A DNA stretch of 64,000 nucleotides, from contig OZ038455.1 in NCBI GenBank assembly GCA_964036195.1, positions 15,331,855-15,395,854 on the forward strand, in the 5' to 3' direction. Under the pieces are notes generated by a model. The model was not told the origin of the DNA, did not search any database, and saw only the letters and a program-made list of their open reading frames with translations. Positions 44,981 to 56,738 of this stretch are shown one piece after another. This DNA comes from Sphaerolaimus hirsutus. Taxonomy: Eukaryota > Nematoda > Chromadorea > Monhysterida > Sphaerolaimidae. Both the position numbers and the translations under genes were made by a program. Within the stretch, counting starts at the first letter, position 1. Each line of letters starts with the position of its first letter.

Positions 44981-45122
44981 GGCATTGCCGCCGCAGCATG
45001 TCAGCCCATAACAGTGAAGAGCCCAGCCGCCTCTGTAGTCAAGTGGTTAGGGCACTCGTGTTCTATACGAGAGGTGCGGGTTCGATTCCCGCCTGAGGCA
45101 AGTGCAATTTTGCACTCTTTCT
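44978..45122 (+). repeat. tRNA cassette, second copy
   Basis: Same unit as 41421-41565, abutting the end of the palindrome on one side and the 5' flank of cuticlin copy 3 on the other. Confidence 0.85.
45029..45100 (+). tRNA. tRNA-Arg (TCT), second copy
   Basis: It is identical to the first copy except for TAGTCAAGTGG in place of TAGTCTAGTGG, which still fits the A box. Anticodon loop, T arm and the downstream TTTT are unchanged. Confidence 0.83.
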
Positions 45123-45534
45123 ATAACGAAGGAAATTTTGATTTCCTATATATGTAGATTCCGAATCCACAATAAATAACGCAATTTTTTTGTGCTTTGG
45201 CAGTTTGGGGCATGTTTGGTTCTTAGGGAAAGCGAGTCCTAAATACCTGGATTACACGAGTTGACAGAATGCATTCATACAATGAATAAAATGCAAGTTC
45301 TGAGGTGGTCTGAACTGAACTGAAGTGAAATCTGTCGTTACCGCCTGTCATTGTCGCTACCGCTGCTATGTGAATACATCTTTACAACTTCAGCAGGCGC
45401 CTTCATGAAAACTCGCTTGGTAATGCGGGCAATTAGCAGCACCGAAGTCGCCGCGTCGATCGCGAATGTGGAAATTACGCTAAAAGTCAACGCCGGAAGC
45501 AATCGCCGTCCGAAAAACGCTAATCAACTGCGAA

Positions 45535-45542
45535 TATAAATA
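45535..45542 (+). promoter_or_regulatory. TATA box, cuticlin copy 3
   Basis: TATAAATA lies 78 bp before the ATG in the conserved promoter block. Confidence 0.8.
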
Positions 45543-45619
45543 GCCGCCCGCCGCGTTTCCCAACATCACTTCGCTTGCTTTCTACCGCCCATCTACTTTT
45601 ATCAAGAGTTTCCGCCAGC

Positions 45620-47631
45620 ATGCTGAAGCTGTTCGTGGTGCTGCTGGCGCTGGGGTGCGCGTGGGCCATCCCCGTGGACAACGGCGTGGAGGGCGACCCC
45701 GAGATCGAGTGCGGCCCCGACCGCATCCAGATCACCTTCAACACGCAGAACAACTTCGAGGGACACGTCTACGTCAAGGTCAGCCTCGTTGGGCACCCCC
45801 CCCCCCACTCATGACTACAAAGTGACACCGCTGCGACTTTGTGACATCAACTACCCGCCCTTAGCACACGAACATTTCACCAATGCACCTTTTTGTGTCT
45901 AAAAGTACAGAAAACGTATTTCAAACAGGCTTTTTATAGACTTTATCAAGACATAAATGAAACAAAACGAGAGAAAAGTTAAAAATAGGTCCAAAATATC
46001 CAAAAATAGGCATCACATTAACAAGTGAATTTGATGGTTAAAAAGTTCAAAAATCAGTTATTTTGAGCGCAAATCGTGACAAAATTTCTCAAAAAAACAC
46101 TTTAACTTTATCCGAGGACAAAAGTTATTTATTCATGTTTACTCAAGATTAAAAGTAAAACATAAATACTTTAAGTTTTCTGTACTCACCTGTGAGTAAA
46201 AAAATATTTTATGTTTATGTTTACTTTTGAAAAAGTTCAGTACTTTTAACAACTCTGGTTTCGTGTCGCAGGGACTGTACGACCAGGCGGACCAGGGCTG
46301 CCGGCAGTCGGGCGACGGGCAGCGGGCGGTCGGCTCCATCGAGCTGCCCTTCGACACGTGCAACGTGGCCCGCGAGCGGTCGCTCGAGCCCAAGGGCGTC
46401 TTCGTGCGCACCACGGTCGTGATCAACTTCCACCCGCGCTTCCTGACCAAGGTCGACCGCGCCTACACCATCCAGTGCTTCTACATGGAGGCGGACAAGA
46501 CTGTCAGCACCGAGATCGAAGTCAGGTCGGTGCACACGCATTCACATGCAGTCACATGCATCCACTCCACCCAATGCATGTTCACCCGCCAACAACCCCC
46601 CCCCCTCGCAGCATGATCACCACCGGCTTCCAGACGCAGTTCGTGCCCATGCCCGTGTGCCGCTACGAGATCCTGGAGAGTGACGCCGACGGCGCCGCCA
46701 TCGTGCAGTACGCGCTCATCGGCCAGGCCGTGTACCACAAGTGGACCTGCGACACCGAGACCAGTGCGTTAGCAGTGCACATGCACATGCACTTGCACAT
46801 GCACATGCACTGAGTGCACATGCGCACACGCTCGCCCCTCGCAGTCGACACCTTCTGCATGGTCGTCTACGGGTGCTACGTGGACGACGGCGCGGGCGAC
46901 AGACTGGACCTGATCGACGGCGACGGCTGCGCCTTGGACAGGTACTTGGTCGGCAACCTCGACTACCCCGCCGACCTGATGGCCGGCAAGGAGGTGCACG
47001 TGTTCAAGTACGCCGACCGGCCCCAGCTGTACTTCACCTGCCAGATCCAGATCACCGTCAAGGTCAGTCTGGGTGACACTGGTGATTGTGTGACCACCGA
47101 GTAACCATTGTCCACTGAGCACCGAGTGACCACTGCCCACTGAGCACCGAGTGACCACTGAGCACCGAGTGACACTGAGCACCGAGTGACACTGAGCACC
47201 GCTTCCCACTCGCAGGAACCGAATGGCGAGTGCGCGCGTCCCGACTGCGCCGAGCCGGACGGCCGCGGTGATGGAGATGGCCGCCCCGCGCGCAGACAGA
47301 GGCGCTCCACCAACGACGTGGGCAGCGTCGACGTGTCCAGCCACGTGGAGACCCTCGACATCAACGACCAGGTGCGTTGGCTCCGTGCCAGGGTGGTGTG
47401 ATTGTGATTGACGTGGCATGGCAATGTGCCGCGCAGACGCCGGCGCTGCCCAAGGAGCTGCAGTTCCGGGCGCCGGCGCCGCGCTTCCTGCACGAGCCGG
47501 TGGTGCTGCGCGCCGAGTCGAGCGGCGTGTGCTTGTCGCCCGTCACGCTGTCCGTCGGCCTGCTCGCGCTGCTGGTGGCCGTCGCCGCCGCGGGCGCCTT
47601 CGCCGCCGTCAAAGTCGCCGGCCGCAAGTGA
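45620..47631 (+). CDS. CUT-1-type cuticlin, ZP-domain protein (copy 3)
   Basis: Exons are read at 45620-45778, 46272-46525, 46612-46763, 46845-47062, 47216-47371 and 47437-47631, giving 377 residues identical to copy 1 as far as I can read. Intron 1 is the shortest of the complete genes (493 bp) and ends with a hAT-c terminus (TTTTAACAACTCTG) only 14 nt before the splice acceptor; copy 2 has the same arrangement. Intron 4 is 153 bp, as in copy 4, against 129 bp in copies 1 and 2. The sequence after the stop codon is unlike the other three, so the 3' untranslated region was exchanged at the stop codon. All domains are intact. Confidence 0.93.
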
Positions 47632-47852
47632 ACTCTCCATGGGATTCTCATGTAAATTATATTTATAGTACGTATTTATATTTAGTACGTACCTACATGA
47701 AACGCCGACATCGTTGAATCGGTGAAATATAACAATGTGTTATAATTTCTCTGTTTTTGCATTAAAGCAACTTTTCACTCACTCAAACTTTGTCATAAGT
47801 ATGCTCGTACTAGCATTTGTATTTTCGAATATTTGACATCAACGAGAATCTG

Positions 47853-47858
47853 AATAAA
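47853..47858 (+). terminator. Candidate polyadenylation signal, copy 3
   Basis: AATAAA lies about 220 bp after the stop; an ATTAAA variant lies nearer, at about 47761. Either could serve the replaced 3' end. Confidence 0.5.
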
Positions 47859-47894
47859 ATGGATGTACACTCACTCTGACCCTGAGTTGTTAAA

Positions 47895-48251
47895 TACCCC
47901 AAATCCTCGAATAAGACCCCAGGGGAGTTATTTTTTCGTCAGAAAACTTGGACTCGAATCATTGCAGATACAGCCTGTCAACTAATGTTATTCAGGTATT
48001 AAACTGTACACAGCAACAAAACGTTGTGTAAATATAAGCTGCATTCACATCATGTATTTATCTGCTGTCGCTGCCGTTGGCTAATATTTTTATGTATTTT
48101 GTATTGTATCCTTTTCATACACATGGGGAGTTATTCAGGAGGGGGAGTTATTCAAGGGGGGAGTTATTTTTTCCTCACCTCGCCAACAGGGGGGAGTTAT
48201 TCAAGGGGGGAGTTATTCGAGGGGGGGGGTCTTATTCGAGGATTTGCGGTA
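47895..48251. mobile_element. MITE-2 copy
   Basis: It runs from AAATCCTCGAATAAGACCCC to TTATTCGAGGATTTGCGGTA. The right half repeats GGGGAGTTATTCAAGG. The extreme left terminus is eroded. Confidence 0.75.
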
Positions 48252-48329
48252 ACTGGATCCTAATGATCTTAATGAAATACTGCATTATCCACTACTTTGC
48301 GATGCATTTTCTGCATTTGATGTTATCAC

Positions 48330-48594
48330 CAGAGTTGTTAAAAGTACTGAATTTTTTTAAACGTAAACGTAAACGTGAAGTCTTTTTTTACTCACCCCTG
48401 AGTACAGAAAACGTAAAGTATTTTTTTACTTTTACACTAAGTAAAAGGTATACTTTTACACTGCGTAAAACATGAGTAAAATACTTTTTTCCAGAGAAAA
48501 CGTAAAAATGGGCAGTTTTTCTTACCGAAAACGTAATAGTGAGTATTTTTCTCACATAAAAAATCAGTATATTTTCAATTTTTAATCTGATATA
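48330..48594. mobile_element. Left part of a hAT-c element
   Basis: CAGAGTTGTTAAAAGTACTG starts the element. The body repeats AAACGTAAACGTAAA and TTTTTTACTTTTACAC. It is interrupted at 48595 by the mariner-like MITE and its far end is not resolved. Confidence 0.65.
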
Positions 48595-49511
48595 CATGGT
48601 CGGGCTGAAAAGTCCCCGGGCAGTGCTCGCCATTCGCGCTAGGGGTAAGCTACGGTTATAAAATTTCAACACGTTAATATATCAAGTGCTCTGAGTTTTC
48701 ACCCAAAATTTCACCCCTCTAGCTCCACCCACTGCGGAACTGTGGGGGTTACAATTTCGGTCATTTTGTACTGATGTACAAATGGTGCTCTAGCTCAATG
48801 CTGCTTTAAGTTGTGATCATGAAACTATGGCTAGTGTAAGCCACCAGTGTTGGCAATGTGCTGATAGTATTCAACACTTTCATCAACATCATTGCTATTA
48901 AGGTAATATTAATATGCAGATCAGGGTGATGTGCAAGAAACGTGGGAACTGTGATGGATGTTTTTGGTGATCATCTGAGATCATGTTGTATTGCAGTGAT
49001 TTTAATGTTGTTTTGAAATGTGCAGTAAATTATTATGTCAATTTAATTTCATTTGTGTTTCATTACTAATCTGTAGTGGACACATTACCTGTGTTCAACA
49101 GCAGTGTGCATAAAAAACGCCTCCTGTATTAACCTGTATTGACCAACCGTAGAGGCAGAATGATGAATTTGGTAGTGAGAGTAGTGACAGTAATGGCAAT
49201 ATGGACTAGGCTTATGATATCATAGCTAATGTTGTTTAGTGCTGGCACATTGCCAACACTGGTGGCTTACACTAGCCAAAGTTTCATGATCACAACTTAA
49301 AGCAGAGTTGAGTTAGAGCACCATTTGTACATCAGTACAAAATGACCGAAATTGTAACCCCCACAGTTCCGTAATGGGTGGAGCTAGAGGGGTGAAATTT
49401 TGGGTGAAAACTCAGAGCACTTGATATATTAACGTGTTGAAATTTTATAACCGTAGCTCACCCCTAGCGCGAATGGCGAGCACTGCCCGGGGACTTTTCA
49501 GCCCGACCATG
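48595..49511. mobile_element. Mariner-like MITE, TSD TA
   Basis: The termini CATGGTCGGGCTGAAAAGTC and GACTTTTCAGCCCGACCATG are inverted inside TA dinucleotides (48593-48594, 49512-49513). The arms are about 260 bp. The terminal core GGCTGAAAAGTCCCCGGG resembles the inverted repeats of irritans-type mariners such as Himar1. No transposase is present. A 5'-truncated relative is at 58735-59411. Confidence 0.85.
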
Positions 49512-49513
49512 TA

Positions 49514-51139
49514 CATCAAAGATATGTTTTCTCTCCTGATCAGTATTTCTTAGGATAATGTTTTATCAATCAATCAAATAGGTTTACTTGACTCAGACCA
49601 CAAAAGCCAAATGCAAGTAAAATACACACTGCATACCCAACGACTACTCCTAGTTGCGGTCCTAATAGGTGAGTTTTGTCGCGCCTTTAAACACAGGTGG
49701 TGATGGGAAATAACGAGAAAAACACCTAAACTACTTACAACCCTACAGCAAAGCAAGCGGCAGACAACATTGCCAGTAACACCGAAGAATAAAACACTCT
49801 AGTACCCCACGATCCGGGTTTGACTGCTCCGAAAAGAAATGAAAACGTATTTGAGCAAAATAATGTGATTTATGATTTATGACAATTTATGATTGTCACT
49901 TTCTGCTTGGAAAAATGACATTTTCTGTCCCCTTAAATAACGTTTTCTGTACTCGCGTACTTTCAAAAAGTGAGTACCGGTATTTGGCAGTTCAGTCTGA
50001 TAAACGGTGAAGTGATTTTTGTTATTTTATGTGTGCGCCGTGGAGATAACAGATGAAGTTGAGCATTGAGAAAACAAATCTCAAACAAACAAACAAAACA
50101 AAACTCCATCAGTCATCAGATAAGTACACTAGACTCGGCACTCGCACCACTCGCCCATCGACCCCAGCATAGTTGTTAAAACGTATTTACATTTACTCAA
50201 TAAATACGTTTACGTTTCCTCCCGAAAAAAATACCGGTATTAACATACTCGCGTACTTTTTGAAAGTAAACGAGTACAGAAAACGTATTTTAAGGGGACA
50301 GAAAATGTCATCTTCCATATTTACATACATACTTACATATTTCCTAAGAAATACTTATCAGGAGAGAAAAACACACATCTTTGATGTATTGCAGAGTAAA
50401 AATTGGAAAAAAACACCTGAGTTGTTAGAATAACTGAACTTTTTTTAAAGTATATGTAAATGTAAAGTATTTTTATTTTACTCATCACAAAGTATAGAAA
50501 ACGTAAAATACTTTTTTTTTACTTGTACGTACGCGTAAAAGTGGGTACTTTTCTTGTGAGTGTAGAAACGACTACTTTTCGTCATAGAATATGTAAAAAG
50601 GGCACTTTTGCATACGTGTACAGCTGTTTATGTATGTTTCTCTATAGGCAAATGATAGATACAATAGTTTTCAAGGTCTCTCTATTCTAGGAGATAAAAA
50701 TCGTCGCGACTCGTTTCCACTTCTATTGTCTCCACAACCATTTCGATTTGGTGACTATTTTTTTTTAAAGGCACTACCCCCGTGTATCAATAAACCTATA
50801 TATTTCTGATTGAACTGCACGCAAAGTATGCCACATGTAAAGTATGCCCAATGCAAAAGATAGGAGGCGCGAAGTTCATAGGGTCATTGTACCCGATTTG
50901 TGAATGATTTCACACAGAATGCGGACACTTTCAATTTGCACGTGCATCCTGTGAATAAAGGTAGATTCGTAACAGCTTCGAAAGTTACACGCTACGTTAC
51001 ACACTACACGCTACAGCCGTGACCTACTAACTCACTTGCTTTCTACTGTCTGGATTTTGCTCGTGGATTTAGCAAAATTGATGCTCGCCATAGTCAAGGC
51101 ATGCAATCTTGGGTAATGTTTACCGAACCCCCCCCCCCC
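49514..51139. other. Intergenic stretch with hAT-c fragments
   Basis: 49514-49560 is inverted at about 50338-50395 (ATCAGGAGAGAAAA, CATCTTTGATGTA). hAT-c words (GTACTCGCGTACTTTC, GTTGTTAAAACGTATTTAC) occur at 49935-50010 and 50168-50290, and another start, GAGTTGTTAGAATAACTGAA, lies at 50423. From 50650 to 51130 I recognise nothing. Confidence 0.5.
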
Positions 51140-51724
51140 TAGGGTTGGGAATTTCAAAATTTTTGGTTCCGGTTCTCGGTTCCAAAAGATTTTGGTTCGG
51201 GTATCGGTTCTCGGTTCCTGAAAATTTTCGGTTCCGGTTCTCGGTTCGCTTCTTAAACTCGGTTCCGGTTCGGTTCTCAAATGATCAAAATTTCGATTCC
51301 GGGTCATAAAATAACCGAGTATCGGGTAATAATCGGCTGAACAATAGAAAAACAATATACAAGACGGGTAATAATCTGCTGAACAATAGAAAAACAATAT
51401 AAATACAAGACAAACAATAACGTTTACATGTGTAAGTACATTGGTTGGAATCATTTTGCAAACAGATGAATTTTGCAATTCTGAACATGCACCAAGATGT
51501 TCAGCTGCTGTTTAAAGGCTTAGATGTAGGTGTTGACAAAACGCTGTTTAAAAACTTCAAGATTCCTAGAAAATTTCGGTTCTTTTGGGTATTTACTTCG
51601 GTTCCGGGTATAAGTGCCGGTTCTCAGTTCCGGTTCGGTTCTCAAGGTTGGTTCCGGTTCTCGGTTCTCGGTTCCAAAATAGTGCTCAGTTCTTGGTTCG
51701 GTTCGGTTCGGTTCCCCAACCCTA
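51140..51724. mobile_element. hAT-type GGTTCCGGTTCTC element in a C run
   Basis: The ends are TAGGGTTGGGAATTTC and TTCGGTTCCCCAACCCTA. It is flanked on both sides by runs of C, so the 8-bp TSD would be CCCCCCCC and cannot be proved. The body is a chain of GGTTCCGGTTCTCGGTTCC words on both sides of a short AT-rich centre. Confidence 0.7.
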
Positions 51725-53165
51725 CCCCCCCCCCTATTTGGACCCCTGAAAGGTGGGGTAGATATTTTGGCTCCAAAAAGCTGAAACGGAAAATGGAAAG
51801 TTGACACTAAATAATTCCATTATCGGCTGTCATTCCTGCACCCTGTAAAATGTCAAGTGTCATGCATAGTGTGAAAAGTCATCTAAAGTGCCCCGTAAAA
51901 TGTCAAACATCTGATAAAAAATAAAAGTAAGGGCATTTTACAGGGTCCAAGAGTTTTACCGTGTTCTGTCTACACACGCCACCCAACGAGGAATCGGGCG
52001 CGCAGCACATTGTGGGGAAGAATGTGACTGTGGTCATCAATACAGGTGCTGAAGATTGAACATTGTGAAAATGTGGTCAATTGAACATTATGCCAATTGA
52101 ACATTATGCGAGTATTAAAACTGTTTCTTATTGGCCAATAGAAATCTTTATTAGTCTCGACTCGATAATCACAGACATAAATATTCATGTGAACTGTGTA
52201 TGCAGTCATGTGACATTCAAGTAGAAAGTTGATGGAATTTTTCGTTCTGTTGTCGAGCAGTCTAGTAAAGGGGGTTGAGGTTATTTCCCCCTTTGAACTC
52301 TCCAGCTATTGAACCCTTTGAACTCTGTGAACTCTCCCTGTGGGTTCACTTCCCCACCCCAAAAAAGTGCCCAACTCTATCCATCTATCCAGCAGTAGAG
52401 ATGGACAAACATTGTTTTTTTTCAACGACCCCAGTTTAAAAAACGGTTTGATGCTTGCGTTTTTTTAAACAACATTTTTTATTCAAAAATCGGTTTGATG
52501 CTTGCGTTTTTTTAAACAAGGTTTTTTATTTAAAAAACAGTTTGATGCTTGCATTTTTTATTTTTTTATTTTTAAGAATGTTTTTTATTTCTAAGAAACC
52601 GGAGATGATTTTTTGGTACCATCCCCTGGACCCCCCCCCCCCCCCCGCCCAAAACAAAAATTTTTTGGAGGTATTTTTGAGAAATTTTGCCCCTATATCC
52701 AATTCAATTTCACTCACCTTCTAAACCTTGAAAAGCCGATCTATTGAAACCCTGTAACCCCAAAAAACGTTTTTAGTATTTATGCTCTGGAGGAGCAATT
52801 TACTATCTATACGAACCTCTGTGGGGGTCCAAATCCACAAGACTACTGCTGCTGTCACTTGCCTATAAATTGGGGGTGCTGATGTTTGTGTAGATGGGCA
52901 TAGGGATGGAAAACATGTTGTTTTTTCAATGACCCCATTTTTCAAACTTCAGACAAGTGGCAGTACTTTATAATGCTATGTAAATAGCAGTAGAATTACT
53001 GTGGAGCCATCAGTGATCCGATAAGCATAATAAGTATTGATTTCTACCAAAGAATAAATTGTTATATCAACTTGTTACATATATATATATATATATATAT
53101 CGCCACTCATCAATTGTTCATGACTTGAAGTGAAGTTGGGCATGGAATAGTGCTTACATAATGTT
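51725..53165. other. Intergenic stretch with simple repeats
   Basis: There are fragments with TAGAGATGGACAAAC and repeated CGGTTTGATGCTTGCG (52395-52560), reminiscent of a hAT body, and a pure (TA)11 tract at 53079-53100. At 52245-52340 TTTGAACTCT words repeat. No gene is recognised. Confidence 0.5.
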
Positions 53166-54188
53166 ACTAGCAGGATTCTCTCCGACCTTCGGTCAGGTTT
53201 ATCATGTTTTACTATACTTTAACAAATACTAATGGACACTTGTTACCACATCAATTATGAATCTCTTTGAAAATAAAGCCCGCGGGGTCCACCATCTAAT
53301 CATTTGCCAGTTTTTCCCATTGCTTTCTATTTCAGCCTATGGTAATGTAGTGTCAAAACTGGTGCATTATCTATGCCACATAATAAGACGCCATTATTCG
53401 AAATATTGTAAGCACAAGGGGTTCTTTTTAAAATTTATGGTAATGTAGTGAAACAATGCAGTGCAAATTACCATCAGCAATATCTGAAACCCCTGTAGTC
53501 ACTGTATCAAAAAACCCACATGGATCATGTCATGATTTGTCATTTGGTATTGTTATTGTTTGTATTGTTGGTACATTACATATTGCTTTTCTAAAAACAT
53601 GACTAGCATGCGGGCAAGCTGAACTATAAGATATGGAAGTTGAAAGTGGAGGTATAGAAGTCCAAAGTCAATAAAGCACTCAATTCTTTTCCATCTAACC
53701 CATACAGGGCCCGTGGTTGTATATCTTATAGTTCAGCTTGCCTGCATGCTAGCCATGTTTTAGAAAAGCAATATGTAATGTACCAACAATACAAACAATA
53801 ACAATACCAAATGACAAATCATGACATGATCCATGTGGGTTTTTTGATACAGTGACTACAGGGGTTTCTGATATTGCTGATGGTAATTTGCACTGCATCG
53901 TGTCACTACATTACCATAAATTTTAAAAAGAACCCCTTGTGCTTACAATATTTCAAATAATGGGGTCTTATTATGTGGTGTAGATAATGCACCAGTTTTG
54001 ACACGACATTACCATAGGCCGAAATAGACAGCAATGGGAAAAACTGGCAAATAATTAGATGGTGGACCCCGCGGGCTTTATTTTCAAAGGGATTCATAAT
54101 TGATGTGGCAACAAGTGTCCATTAGTATTTGTTTAAGTATAGTAAAACATTATAAACCCGACCGAAGGTCGGAGAGAATCCTGCTAGT
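53166..54188. mobile_element. Fold-back element D, near-perfect 1-kb palindrome
   Basis: ACTAGCAGGATTCTCTCCGA on the left matches the inverse at the right. The arms (each about 450 bp) mirror one another, including CCGCGGGGTCCACCATCTAA and ATTATGAATCTCTTTGAAAA. The ends equal those of the element at 21608-22056, and GGTAATGTAGTGTCAAAA links it to the 116-bp satellite. Confidence 0.88.
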
Positions 54189-54189
54189 C

Positions 54190-54769
54190 TTTAATATTCA
54201 ACGGAACCATTTCTGTAAATACACAGCAGTGTAGTCACTTTATAAATATGTCCCACATTTTTTGAATTTTCTGAAAACATTTTACGTACGCGTGCGTACG
54301 CTTTGAAAATGTACGCTTTGCATTTTTCTACCTCAGCGTAAATACATTACAAACAACGAATGTGTACTGTACCAAAAAATTCTGGCGAAATAATAACCCC
54401 CCTAAAAATACCCACCCTTGTTTACAAAATTTCCACTATGAGCACATTGCAGTGTAGTCACCTTATAAATATGTCCCACATTGAATTCACAGAAATACAT
54501 TTTCTTTACGCGTATGCTTCAAAAATGTACGCGTACATGTGCGTACGGTATTTTTTTTTTTAAAGTATATGTAAATGTATTTACCGCGTACTCGCGTACA
54601 CGTATTTTTTGAGTAAACGTACATACATTTTAACAACTTTGAAAAACACAACAATTTTTGTTTTTTTGTGAAAAATACTCACTTTTACGTTTTCTGTGAG
54701 AAAAAATACATATTTTTACGTTTTCCTTGAAAAAATACTCTATTTTTACGTTTTCTCTGGCAAAAAAGT
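54190..54769. other. MITE-1 and hAT-c fragments
   Basis: A MITE-1 fragment lies near 54365-54430 (TTCTGGCGAAATAATAACCC). hAT-c words follow (GTACGCGTACATGTGCGTAC, CATTTTAACAACTTTG, TACTCTATTTTTACGTTTTC). No gene is recognised. Confidence 0.55.
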
Positions 54770-55272
54770 AAACAGGGGACACGCCAGGTCCGGCAGCTAC
54801 ATTCTGAGTCGGTGCCGGAGGCCATATCTCCAGCTGTAGTGGGGGGATTTATTCGGAAATTTTTAGGGCATATACTCGAAACCCCCCAACTACTATGTAT
54901 GGGCTGGGGAAGGTCGGCGACCCACCTGAGTGTGGGTCGCCGTATACATGAATTTTTTTTTGTTGAAAAAATCGCTGTCCACGCGAGGTCCGGCACCCCG
55001 TGTTTTCTTTATATAATGGGCTGCCAAACTAAAGCTGTTGGGGGGAATTGATCGAAATTTTGAGGGGTGTACACGACACCCCCACTACTTTACACGGAAT
55101 GTTGATTCCTCTGGCAACCCCCCTGAGAGTGGACCGCTGGAAAATAAACAATTTTTTTATATCGGGGGGGGGGTATTTCGAGGGGGTGGGTAATTATTTC
55201 ATAGTGTCCATTTTGAGGGGGGTATTTCGAGGATATACGGTAAACAACATTGCTCTAAAAATGAACCATGGA

Positions 55273-56373
55273 TAGCATTGAAAAAATCTCTGGGAGATTT
55301 ATATTTAAAAAATCTCAGAAAATCTCAGAAAATATAAGATTTTCTGAGATTTATATTTTTTCCATGATTTTTCAGAGAGATTTAATTATATTTTCTCCTG
55401 ATTGAGAAAATCTCTGGAGAAAATCTCTGTATATTTGCCCATTTTCACCTTTAAATTCACTAATTCATGTGCTTTTTTACCAACTTTCATCTTTTTGAAC
55501 TTTATGTTTGCTTATATACCCATTTTTGGCTATTTTCCCCCTATTTGTAGTTTTCCTCCCCTTTTTCTGTTCTATGGCATGAAAGAGCCAACAAAAAAGT
55601 TATCTGAAATACATTTTCTGTACTCAAGTACTTTCAAGAAGTATACATAAAAGAGAGTACTGGTACTTTTTCAAAGGAAATTTAGATGTATTTACTTAGT
55701 ACTCAAGTATATGTATTTTTGAGTAAATGTAAATATGTTTCAACCCATGAACCATACTGAACAACTGCAGTCCCATGAAGTTCCCCGGTGCTCAAGTACA
55801 GGGCTGTACCTCAGCACCGGGTCTACATTGGCACTGGATGTTACTGCTTGTGTAATGGGTAAACTTATGTACTGGATTCTAGCTCTTTTAACAACCAAAC
55901 AGTTGACATCATTCTTTGGAAATATAGTTACCCAATTTTGGTGAAAAAATCATCTGATAAATTCTGTGGGGATCATCACCTGTAAAAGTAATGTAAACAT
56001 TCTACTATGAGGACAAACATGCCTAAACCATATTTTTGTTCATTATTCAGATAGTAAATACATGGGTAGTACAAAGTGTGTCATCAGTAGACAATATGCT
56101 GTTTTCATATGAAATTGAGAATGAAGAGGTTAGACAACACATTATGTGCTTTATATCTACTCTTAATGGTTCAAACACCTTGAAATATCGATTAAATAAT
56201 ACTTTAAGTTGAGAGATTTTATGAGATTTTTTGAACTGCAAGAGATTTTCTCAAAGATTTAATTATATTTTCGAAAATGACCCAAGAGATTTAATTATAT
56301 TTTTTTCTTGAGAGATTTTTTGAGATAATATTCAATTATATTTTCTCAAAATTGGTCGTTTTTTTCAATGCTA
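55273..56373. mobile_element. hAT-type AAAATCTCTGAGAAA element, TSD ACCATGGA
   Basis: The ends TAGCATTGAAAAAATCTC and GTTTTTTTCAATGCTA are inverted and close to those at 2227-4056. The TSD ACCATGGA is perfect (55265-55272, 56374-56381). The subterminal zones repeat AGAAAATCTC and TTTAATTATATTTTCTC. A hAT-c fragment is nested around 55605-55742. Confidence 0.9.
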
Positions 56374-56738
56374 ACCATGGAGGAGTTTGAATGCTGGTCA
56401 ATACAAAAGCTGTCCAACAACGTGAATTTTGCTCCTGCAATGATGTCGTCGATGACATCATTACAGTGAAAGTAACCAACTATAAAAGTGTGTATAAAAA
56501 TTCAACTCAAAATCGAAATTTGATCTGGAATTTGTGTATGGGTGTAAAAGATACATAAGTACCAGATAAACTATTGGTTTTAAAATTCGTTTTATAATAC
56601 ACACTTTTTACGGTGGTATAATACATTGTCCTCTAGGGGACTTTCTAATGTAATTTTTATTTTTGCTGTCCAGTGCCAAACCTGGACAGAAAGTTTAAAA
56701 AAAATTCTTGTTTTTTCTCCAGCGTTCCACTCTCAGGG

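Noticed and set aside
53079-53100. (TA)11 tract as the target of a TA-specific element
   Set aside because: No inverted ends flank it; it is an ordinary microsatellite.
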